DNA from: Actinomycetes bacterium
GTDB lineage: Bacteria; Actinomycetota; Coriobacteriia; Anaerosomatales; JAJZPX01
DNA: 5,433 bases
NCBI GenBank assembly: GCA_021811025.1
Contig: JAJZPX010000155.1
Coordinates: 1 to 5,433 of the forward strand
Direction: 5' to 3'
Under the pieces are notes generated by a model that saw only the letters and a list, made by a program, of their open reading frames with translations, was not told the origin of the DNA and made no database searches. Below, piece after piece: positions 1-4,609 of this stretch (its first letter is position 1; each line of letters opens with the position of its first letter). Both the position numbers and the translations under genes were made by a program.

Positions 1-313
1 TGACCTTCATCGTCTTGATCTTCGAGATCTCGGCGCGCGCGGCTTCCGCTGCCTTCCGCTGCTCCTCGAGCTTGGCCGTCATCTGGTCCGTGAGCTCGAC
101 GCCCTTCTTCGCGTTCGCCGCGTCCATCGGCAGCGCTTCGGCGTCGCTCATCAGCTTCTCGAGCTCCGCCCCCGCCTGCGTGTACGCCTTGATCTGCGCG
201 TTCGCCGCGTCCACGGCCTTGTTCGCCTCCGCCGTCTGGTCGCCGCAGCCGACCGCCGCGAACACTAGCACGCCGGCGAGGGCGAACAGCACCACGCGCT
301 TCACGTTCCGCAT
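1..313 (-). CDS. Small helical lipoprotein, 5' part only
   Basis: The visible 104 residues start at the ATG at 313-311; the gene continues past the left edge. Residues 1-22 form a signal peptide: basic start (MRNVKR), a hydrophobic stretch (VVLFALAGVLVFAAVG) and a lipobox-like AVGC with Cys-23 as the lipidated residue. A -3 Ala is less usual than Leu but accepted. The mature part begins GDQTAEANKAVDAANAQIK and is rich in Ala, Lys, Glu and Gln in a helical, coiled-coil-like pattern (about residues 29-104), with no Pro except one near residue 62. The strong ribosome site GGAGG (326-322) is 8 nt from the ATG, which fixes the start. It is divergent from the metal-uptake operon and no shared operator is evident, so I would not tie it to metal uptake. 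I do not recognise a named family. An envelope-anchored helical protein is all the sequence supports. Confidence 0.8.
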   Translation of the reverse strand, partial: MRNVKRVVLFALAGVLVFAAVGCGDQTAEANKAVDAANAQIKAYTQAGAELEKLMSDAEALPMDAANAKKGVELTDQMTAKLEEQRKAAEAARAEISKIKTMKV

Positions 314-321
314 CAAGAGAA

Positions 322-343
322 CCTCCTCCTCCGTCGAGAGGAG
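322..343 (-). promoter_or_regulatory. Repeated Shine-Dalgarno with possible masking hairpin
   Basis: Upstream of the minus-strand lipoprotein the transcript reads GGAGGAGGAGG (332-322), giving three overlapping ribosome-site registers, the nearest 8 nt from the ATG. Just before it lies CTCCTC (343-338), which can pair perfectly with GAGGAG (331-326) across a six-base loop. The hairpin would hide the two distal registers and leave the proximal one partly open. It may be a translational damper or a chance effect of a purine-rich repeat. Confidence 0.4.
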
Positions 344-494
344 CTTACCAAACGCCGCCACGGTCTAGTCGCCGCATGCTTCAGCAAAGCCTCGGCCGAG
401 AAGGCGCGGCGCCGGGTGCGATCGGGTACGTTCGCCCGGATTCGGGAACCGTTCTCACATGGCTCCCCGGCCGGCCTGCGGGACGGAACGCGAA

Positions 495-503
495 TGGTAT
501 GCT
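495..503 (+). promoter_or_regulatory. Extended -10 promoter element of the metal-uptake operon
   Basis: TGGTATGCT fits the extended -10 pattern TGn-TATnnT. A transcription start about 7 nt downstream would fall near 510, inside the Zur-type inverted repeat. No good -35 hexamer is visible about 17 bp upstream (475-480 is CCTGCG), which is tolerable for extended -10 promoters. Predicted by eye only. Confidence 0.45.
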
Positions 504-509
504 GTAAGT

Positions 510-522
510 GAGAATGATTCTC
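510..522 (+). promoter_or_regulatory. Zur/Fur-type operator
   Basis: GAGAAT-G-ATTCTC is a perfect inverted repeat around a single central base (516). With flanking T509 it matches the first half and centre of the TGAnAATnATTnTCA (7-1-7) form bound by Fur-family dimers; the last position is G instead of A. It lies between the putative -10 (498-503) and the ribosome site (526-532), so a bound repressor would cover the transcription start. The first gene downstream encodes a Zur-like protein, which supports autoregulation. The box type alone does not separate Zur from Fur or PerR; the operon content points to Zur. Confidence 0.75.
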
Positions 523-525
523 GGT

Positions 526-532
526 AAGAAGG
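526..532 (+). promoter_or_regulatory. Ribosome site that selects the GTG-538 start of zur
   Basis: AAGAAGG lies 5 nt before GTG 538. The earlier in-frame starts (GTG 508, ATG 514) lie in or at the edge of the operator palindrome and have no ribosome site in front of them, so 538 is the preferred start. Confidence 0.6.
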
Positions 533-537
533 CGACC

Positions 538-1032
538 GTGACAGCAAGTCCGGAAATGAGGGCCTTCGGCCGCTCGGCATATGGGACCGGTCGCGTCAGC
601 AGGCAGCGCGTCTCCATCGCCCTCGTCGTGGACGCGTCGCCGGACCGCGCCTTCTCGGCCGAGGATCTCGCGGCCCTCGTCCGGCTCGACGACCCGGGGA
701 TCGGCCTGGCCACCGTGTACCGCGCGCTGGCGGCCATGGAGTCGTCCGGTTTCATCGAGCCGGTCGGCGAGCGCAACGGCGCCGTCGTCTACGCCCGCTG
801 CGTCGACGCCGGGCATCACCACCACGTCGTCTGCACGTGCTGCGGGATGGTGGAGGACGCCGAGTGCCCGGTCGGGGGGACCTCGGCCGGAGCGAACGGC
901 TTCCGGATCACCGGGCACCGCCTCGTGCTGTACGGCATCTGCCCTTCGTGCCAGCGGGCCGCGCCGGAGCCCGGCGACGAGCCCGGGCGGGGGCGCTTCC
1001 GTGTGCGACCGGCGTCGAGGAGGGCAGGGTGA
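538..1032 (+). CDS. zur: Fur-family zinc uptake regulator (Zur-like)
   Basis: 164-residue Fur-family metalloregulator, predicted to act as a cytoplasmic dimeric repressor that binds DNA when loaded with zinc. Residues about 18-80 form the winged helix: SRQRVSIALVV (helix 1), FSAEDLAALV, then the recognition helix GLATVYRALAAMESSGFIE. After the linker come Cys-88 and the run His-93 to His-96, the region that holds the regulatory zinc site in Zur/FurB proteins. Two CxxC pairs, Cys-99/Cys-102 and Cys-135/Cys-138 (CPSC), form the structural zinc site; His-127 sits in TGHRLVLYGIC. The C-terminal 22 residues are a Pro/Arg-rich tail. GTG 538 was chosen because the upstream in-frame starts overlap the operator. 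The stop overlaps the next gene's start (GTGA, 1029-1032), implying translational coupling. Zinc rather than iron is inferred from the Cys-88/His cluster and the transporter genes; Fur or Mur remain possible. Confidence 0.85.
   Translation: MTASPEMRAFGRSAYGTGRVSRQRVSIALVVDASPDRAFSAEDLAALVRLDDPGIGLATVYRALAAMESSGFIEPVGERNGAVVYARCVDAGHHHHVVCTCCGMVEDAECPVGGTSAGANGFRITGHRLVLYGICPSCQRAAPEPGDEPGRGRFRVRPASRRAG
1017..1023 (+). promoter_or_regulatory. Ribosome site selecting the GTG-1029 start
   Basis: GAGGAGG lies 5 nt before GTG 1029, inside the last codons of the regulator gene. The reading frame of the lipoprotein is open much further upstream, but only this start gives a correct lipoprotein signal peptide. 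Confidence 0.75.
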
Positions 1033-1937
1033 AGCGGGGCTCTCTCGTCGCGTTCCTCATGGCTGCCGCGGCGGCCGTCGCCGCCTGCTCGACGGCGCCG
1101 CCCTCGCCCACGAGGGGTGCCCGCGTACAGGCGGTCGCGGCCGAGAACTTCTGGGGCAGCATCGCGAGCCAGCTGGGCGGGACGCGCGCGAGCGTGACGA
1201 GCATCATCACCAACCCGAACACCGATCCTCACGACTACGAGCCCACCGTCGCCGACGCGCGAGCCATCTCGACCGCCGGCTTCGTCCTCTACAACGGTAT
1301 CGGCTACGACACCTGGATGGACCGCATCCTGGCGGCGAGCCCGAACCCGGACCGCCTCGTCATCAACGTGGGCGACCTGGTGAGGGTGCCGCCGGGGGGC
1401 AATCCCCACCAGTGGTACTCCCCCGGCAGCGTGCACGAGGTCATCGCGCGGACGACCGAGGACTACAAGAAGCTCGACCCGGCGCATGCGGCCTACTTCG
1501 ACGAGCGGCGGCGGCACTTCGAGACGGTGTCGCTCGCCGAGTACGACTCGCTCATCGCGCGCATCCGGGGCAGGTACGCCGGGACGCCGATCGGCGCGTC
1601 GGAGAGCATCGTGACACCGCTGGCCGAGGCGCTCGGCCTCGATCTGCTCACGCCCGCGAGCTTCCTTAACGCGATCAGCGAGGGCACGGGCCCGACCGCC
1701 GCCGACAAGGCGACCGCCGACGCGCAGATCCGGAGCAAGCGAATCAAGGTGTTCATCTACAACCGCCAGAACTCGACGCCGGACGTGACCGCGCTCGTGA
1801 GCGAGGCGAAGGCGGCGGGCATCCCGGTCGTCACGATCACCGAGACGCTCGAGCCGGCGGACGCGACGTTCCAGGACTGGCAGACCGCGCAGCTCCGGGC
1901 GATCGAGCAGGCGCTGAAGCAGGCGACGGGAAGGTGA
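1029..1937 (+). CDS. znuA: Metal-binding lipoprotein of zinc/manganese ABC importer (cluster A-I)
   Basis: 302 residues, usual length for the family. It captures free Zn2+ or Mn2+ outside the membrane and delivers it to the permease. Residues 1-19 are a lipoprotein signal (basic KR, then AFLMAAAAAV) ending in the lipobox VAAC with Cys-20 lipidated. The N-lobe begins VQAVAAENFWGSIASQLGG. Predicted metal ligands are His-68 (DPHDYEPT), His-127 (NPHQWYSP) and Glu-192 (GASESIV). A fourth acidic residue, Glu-272 (TITETLEP), stands where PsaA-type proteins have Asp. The long linking helix of this family falls at about residues 153-180. There is no His/Asp-rich loop like that of Escherichia coli ZnuA. 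The His-His-Glu-acidic set resembles manganese binders, but the neighbouring Zur-like gene favours zinc, so the symbol is provisional. It overlaps the regulator by 4 nt and is separated from the ATPase gene by 4 nt. Confidence 0.88.
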   Translation: MKRGSLVAFLMAAAAAVAACSTAPPSPTRGARVQAVAAENFWGSIASQLGGTRASVTSIITNPNTDPHDYEPTVADARAISTAGFVLYNGIGYDTWMDRILAASPNPDRLVINVGDLVRVPPGGNPHQWYSPGSVHEVIARTTEDYKKLDPAHAAYFDERRRHFETVSLAEYDSLIARIRGRYAGTPIGASESIVTPLAEALGLDLLTPASFLNAISEGTGPTAADKATADAQIRSKRIKVFIYNRQNSTPDVTALVSEAKAAGIPVVTITETLEPADATFQDWQTAQLRAIEQALKQATGR

Positions 1938-1941
1938 TCGC

Positions 1942-2802
1942 GTGAGCGCCGAGGCGAGAGGCCCTGCTGCCGGTGACGGGAGCCGACCGGCTCTCGTCGA
2001 GCTGCGTGACGCCGCAGTCCAGGTCGATCACCGCGTGCTGTGGAGCGGCGTCGACCTCGCGCTGCGACCCGGGCAGTTCCTCGCAGTGCTCGGCCCGAAC
2101 GGCGTAGGCAAGACGACGCTCCTCAACGTGATCCTCGGCCTTCTGCCCGCGTCCGGCGGGACCGTCCGCGTTCTCGGCAAGCCGCCGGGCGTCGAGAACC
2201 ATCGCGTCGGATACCTGCCGCAGCGCCGCAGCTTCGATCCGTCGGTGCGCATCCGCGGGATCGACCTCGTGCGCCTCGGCCTCGACGGGGACCGCTGGGG
2301 GGTGCCGCTGCCCGGCGCGCGGTTCTTCAGCGCCGCCGCCCGCCGTCGCGAGGCGCACGTGCGCGACGTCATCGATCTCGTCGGGGCGTCGGAGTACGCG
2401 GACCACCCGGTCGGGCGCATCTCCGGCGGCGAGCAGCAGCGACTGCTTATCGCGCAGGCGCTCGTGCGCGACCCGGCCGTGCTGCTCCTCGACGAGCCCC
2501 TCGAGGGCCTCGACCTGTCGAGCCAGGCGTCGGTGACCGCGCTGCTGGACCGGGTCTGCCGGGAGCGGGACATCGGCGTCCTCATGGTGACGCACGACAT
2601 CAACCCGCTGCTTCCGCACGTCGACACGGTCGCCTACGTGGCCGAGGGGCGCATCGCTGCAGGCACGCCGGCAGAGATCGTCACGAGCGAGACGCTCAGC
2701 AGGCTGTACGGGACGCGCGTCGACGTTCTCCGCGCCGATGACGGCCGGCTCGCCGTGATCGGGCAGCAGGTCAACTGCGGGCCGGGTCAGGAGTGCCACT
2801 GA
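1942..2802 (+). CDS. znuC: ABC ATPase of zinc/manganese importer
   Basis: 286-residue nucleotide-binding subunit that powers import on the cytoplasmic face of the permease pair. All motifs are intact and in order: Walker A GPNGVGKTT (51-59), Q-loop Gln-94 (YLPQRR), signature ISGGEQQR (160-167), Walker B VLLLDEP (180-186, catalytic Glu-185), D-loop EGLD (188-191) and switch His-218 (VTHD). The segment before the signature carries an RWGVPLPGARFF insertion (118-129) of the kind seen in metal importers. The protein ends CGPGQECH (Cys-279, Cys-285, His-286), a possible small metal-binding tail. Start is GTG 1942, 4 nt after the lipoprotein stop, with AAGGTGA as ribosome site overlapping that stop. 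The leading ~15 residues are polar and outside the ATPase fold. Metal specificity comes from the neighbours, not from this subunit. Confidence 0.9.
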   Translation: MSAEARGPAAGDGSRPALVELRDAAVQVDHRVLWSGVDLALRPGQFLAVLGPNGVGKTTLLNVILGLLPASGGTVRVLGKPPGVENHRVGYLPQRRSFDPSVRIRGIDLVRLGLDGDRWGVPLPGARFFSAAARRREAHVRDVIDLVGASEYADHPVGRISGGEQQRLLIAQALVRDPAVLLLDEPLEGLDLSSQASVTALLDRVCRERDIGVLMVTHDINPLLPHVDTVAYVAEGRIAAGTPAEIVTSETLSRLYGTRVDVLRADDGRLAVIGQQVNCGPGQECH

Positions 2803-2803
2803 G

Positions 2804-3664
2804 ATGGCTGCCCTTGTCGGCGCCTACCAGGAAATCTTCTCGTACCCGTTCATGGTGAACGCCTTCCGTGCGGGGACGGTGGTTGCCGTCGTCGCGGGAG
2901 CCATCGGCTGGTTCGTCGTTCTGCGCCGGCAGAGCTTCACGAGTCACGCGCTCGCCGTGGTCGGATTCCCGGGCGCAGCCGGCGCCGCTCTCCTCGGCAT
3001 CAGCACCGCCGCGGGCTACTTCGGCTTCTGCATCGCCGCGGCGCTGGTCATCGCCGTCGTGCCTCGCGCGGCAGGCGCGAGCCGGGGCGAGGAGTCGGCC
3101 GTCACCGGCACGGTGCAGGCGTTCGCGCTCGCGTCCGGGTTCCTGTTCTCGAGCCTCTATCGCGGCTTCCTCAGCGGCATCAGCGCGCTGCTGTTCGGCA
3201 GCTTCGTCGGGATCACCGGCGCGCAGGTCACGGCGCTGCTCGTCGTCGGCGCGGCAACGCTCGCGGTCCTCGCCGCGATCGGGCGGCCTCTGCTGTTCGC
3301 CTCGCTCGATCCGGAGGTCGCCGCCGCCCGGACCGTCCCCGTGCGGGCGCTGTCCGTCGTCTTCCTGCTGCTGCTGGGGGCGGCCGTCGCCGAAGCGGCG
3401 CAGATCACCGGGGCGCTGCTCATCTTCGCGCTGCTGGTGGCACCTCCGGCGACAGCCCAGCTCCTGACCGTGCGGCCCGGGCTCGGCCTGCTCCTCAGCG
3501 TGACCATCGCCGTGGCGGTGACATGGGCCGGGCTCGCCTTCGCTTACTACGTCCCGTACCCCACCGGCTTCTTCATCACCACTCTCGCCTTCGCCGCGTA
3601 CGTGGCCGCGCGCATCTCGCACGCCGTCGGGGAGAGGCGCGCCTTCGCAGGGGGGACGGTCTGA
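2804..3664 (+). CDS. znuB: ABC-3 family metal permease, first copy (lacks the Asp-x3-His site)
   Basis: 286-residue integral membrane protein of the ABC-3 (ZnuB/MntB) family, with about eight hydrophobic segments. Typical landmarks are PFMVNAFRAGTVVAVVAG (helix 1), LLFGSFVGIT (129-138), RPLLFASLDPEVA (161-173, the cytoplasmic segment expected to contact the ATPase) and ITGALLIFALLVAPPATAQ (201-219). At the place where family members usually have a DxxxH pair it reads SHALAVVGF (47-55): His-48 stands in the Asp position and Val-52 in the His position. It is clearly paralogous to the next gene and probably pairs with it. The ATG lies one base after the ATPase stop, with AGGAG (2789-2793) upstream; the stop (TGA 3662-3664) shares its A with the next ATG, so translation is likely coupled on both sides. 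A homodimer cannot be excluded. Confidence 0.88.
   Translation: MAALVGAYQEIFSYPFMVNAFRAGTVVAVVAGAIGWFVVLRRQSFTSHALAVVGFPGAAGAALLGISTAAGYFGFCIAAALVIAVVPRAAGASRGEESAVTGTVQAFALASGFLFSSLYRGFLSGISALLFGSFVGITGAQVTALLVVGAATLAVLAAIGRPLLFASLDPEVAAARTVPVRALSVVFLLLLGAAVAEAAQITGALLIFALLVAPPATAQLLTVRPGLGLLLSVTIAVAVTWAGLAFAYYVPYPTGFFITTLAFAAYVAARISHAVGERRAFAGGTV
3300..3318 (+). repeat. 19-nt direct repeat, copy 1 (permease paralogues)
   Basis: CCTCGCTCGATCCGGAGGT occurs identically here and at 4154-4172, 854 bp apart, in the same place of the two permease genes (coding SLDPEV). It is a conserved remnant of the gene duplication plus selection on the ATPase-contact segment, not a separate element, though it could serve as a recombination site. 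Confidence 0.8.
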
Positions 3665-4518
3665 TGCCGGCGTCGCTCGTCCAGACGCTGCAGCAGCCGT
3701 TCGTCGCGAACGCCGTCGTCGCCGGCACGGCGATCGCCGCGATCGCGGGTCTCGTCGGGTTCTTCCTCGTGACGCGCGGGCAGGTCTTCACGGGCGACGC
3801 GCTCGGGCACGTCGCCTTCGCGGGCGCCGCGGGCGCTCTCGCGTTCGGCCTGGACCTGCGCGTGGGCCTGTTCGCCGCGACCGTAGGGGCCGGCGTGCTC
3901 ATCGGGGCGCTCGGCCGGCGCGGCCGCGCGGACGACGTCGTGATCGGGAACGTGCTGGCCTGGGTCCTCGGCCTCGGCGTCTTCTTCCTCGCCGTCTACA
4001 CCACGTCGGGCGGCGCGGGGAACGGCACGGCCGGGATCACCGTGCTGTTCGGCTCGATCTTCGGCCTCACCACGCAGCAGTCGACCACGGTCGTGGTGGT
4101 GGCGATCGTCGTTGCCGTCCTGCTGCTGCTGATAGCGCGGCCGCTGCTCTTCTCCTCGCTCGATCCGGAGGTAGCCGGGGCGCTCGGCGTGCCCGCCCGG
4201 TGGCTCGGCATCCTGTTCCTCGCGCTCGCCGGCGTGACCGCGGGCGAGGCGACGCAGGCGGTCGGGGCCCTGCTCCTCCTCGGCCTGCTGTCGGCGCCGG
4301 CAGCGACCGCGCAGCGACTGACGACGCGGCCGTTCGCGGCGCTGCCGCTCTCGGCCGTCATCGCGGTCGCCGACACCTGGGCGGGCCTCGCGCTCAGCCT
4401 CGCCGTGCCGGTGCTGCCGCCGAGCTTCTCCATCATCGCCGTCGCGTCGGGCGCGTTCGCGCTCGCCATCGCGGCGTCGCAGGTGCGACGACGCGTGTTG
4501 GGCGCGCGGGCGGCGTAG
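3664..4518 (+). CDS. znuB: ABC-3 family metal permease, second copy (keeps Asp-x3-His site)
   Basis: 284-residue integral membrane permease, about eight hydrophobic segments, paralogue of the preceding gene and expected to form the other half of the channel. It retains the canonical pair Asp-45/His-49 in GDALGHVAFAG (44-54), which corresponds to the metal-coordinating residues reported within the channel of the manganese permease PsaB. It also has VLFGSIFGL (127-135), the ATPase-contact segment RPLLFSSLDPEVA (159-171) and VGALLLLGLLSAPAATAQ. A charged loop, GRRGRADD (84-91), separates helices 2-3 from helix 4. Start is ATG 3664, overlapping the previous stop by one base, with AGGGGGG (3649-3655) 8 nt upstream. 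The same frame is open further upstream to 3523, but that would overlap the first permease and adds an Arg-rich stretch, so it is rejected. This is the last gene of the operon; no clear terminator follows. Confidence 0.88.
   Translation: MPASLVQTLQQPFVANAVVAGTAIAAIAGLVGFFLVTRGQVFTGDALGHVAFAGAAGALAFGLDLRVGLFAATVGAGVLIGALGRRGRADDVVIGNVLAWVLGLGVFFLAVYTTSGGAGNGTAGITVLFGSIFGLTTQQSTTVVVVAIVVAVLLLLIARPLLFSSLDPEVAGALGVPARWLGILFLALAGVTAGEATQAVGALLLLGLLSAPAATAQRLTTRPFAALPLSAVIAVADTWAGLALSLAVPVLPPSFSIIAVASGAFALAIAASQVRRRVLGARAA
4154..4172 (+). repeat. 19-nt direct repeat, copy 2 (permease paralogues)
   Basis: Second exact copy of the 19-mer at 3300-3318, in the second permease. Exchange between the copies would fuse the two permeases in frame (854 bp apart, but the two genes overlap in different frames by design, and the repeat lies in equivalent codons). 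Confidence 0.8.
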
Positions 4519-4574
4519 TCGTCTCTCGCTTCCCTCCAACCGCGATTCGGCGACATCCGAAGTGCGTCCGGCGA

Positions 4575-4603
4575 TTGACAAAGACGTCTAGACGTCATAT
4601 CTA
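4575..4603 (+). promoter_or_regulatory. Predicted promoter of leaderless methyltransferase gene
   Basis: A perfect -35 hexamer TTGACA (4575-4580), a 17-bp spacer and a weak -10 TATCTA (4598-4603, three of six consensus positions) place the transcription start 7 nt on, at the A of ATG 4610. No ribosome site precedes that ATG, so the spacing and its absence both suggest a leaderless transcript. The -10 is poor, which would suit a regulated promoter. Confidence 0.5.
4583..4596 (+). promoter_or_regulatory. Perfect 14-bp palindrome between -35 and -10 (candidate operator)
   Basis: GACGTCTAGACGTC reads the same on both strands: two GACGTC hexamers around a central TA. It fills most of the spacer of the predicted methyltransferase promoter, a classic repressor position. 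An adjacent 8-bp palindrome CTACGTAG covers 4601-4608. The binder is unknown. The encoded protein's own N-terminal winged-helix-like part, a control protein outside the window, or methylation of the palindrome itself are all possible. Confidence 0.5.
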
Positions 4604-4609
4604 CGTAGT

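Noticed and set aside
451..458. GTTCTCAC as a second Zur half-site upstream of the main box.
   Set aside because: Only one half resembles the operator (reverse of GTGAGAAC) and no partner half is present at the right spacing.
314..494. Possible small gene or RNA in the divergent intergenic region.
   Set aside because: Open frames here are antisense shadows or lack ribosome sites, and no stable RNA fold or tRNA/riboswitch signature is visible.
508..537. Earlier start codons (GTG 508, ATG 514) for the Fur-family regulator.
   Set aside because: Both fall in or at the edge of the operator palindrome and lack a ribosome site, while GTG 538 has AAGAAGG at good spacing and begins just before the conserved fold.
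581..1669. Long plus-strand open frame overlapping the regulator and binding-protein genes.
   Set aside because: Arg/Ala/Pro-rich, low-complexity protein with no family features, a frame shadow typical of GC-rich DNA; the overlapping genes have clear motifs.
4546..4561. Hairpin TTCGG-CGACAT-CCGAA after the last permease gene as a terminator.
   Set aside because: Only a 5-bp stem and no T-tract after it; too weak to call an intrinsic terminator.
3547..4581. Long minus-strand open frame opposite the second permease.
   Set aside because: Highly charged Arg/Glu/Asp-rich shadow of a membrane protein gene; no ribosome site or known motif.
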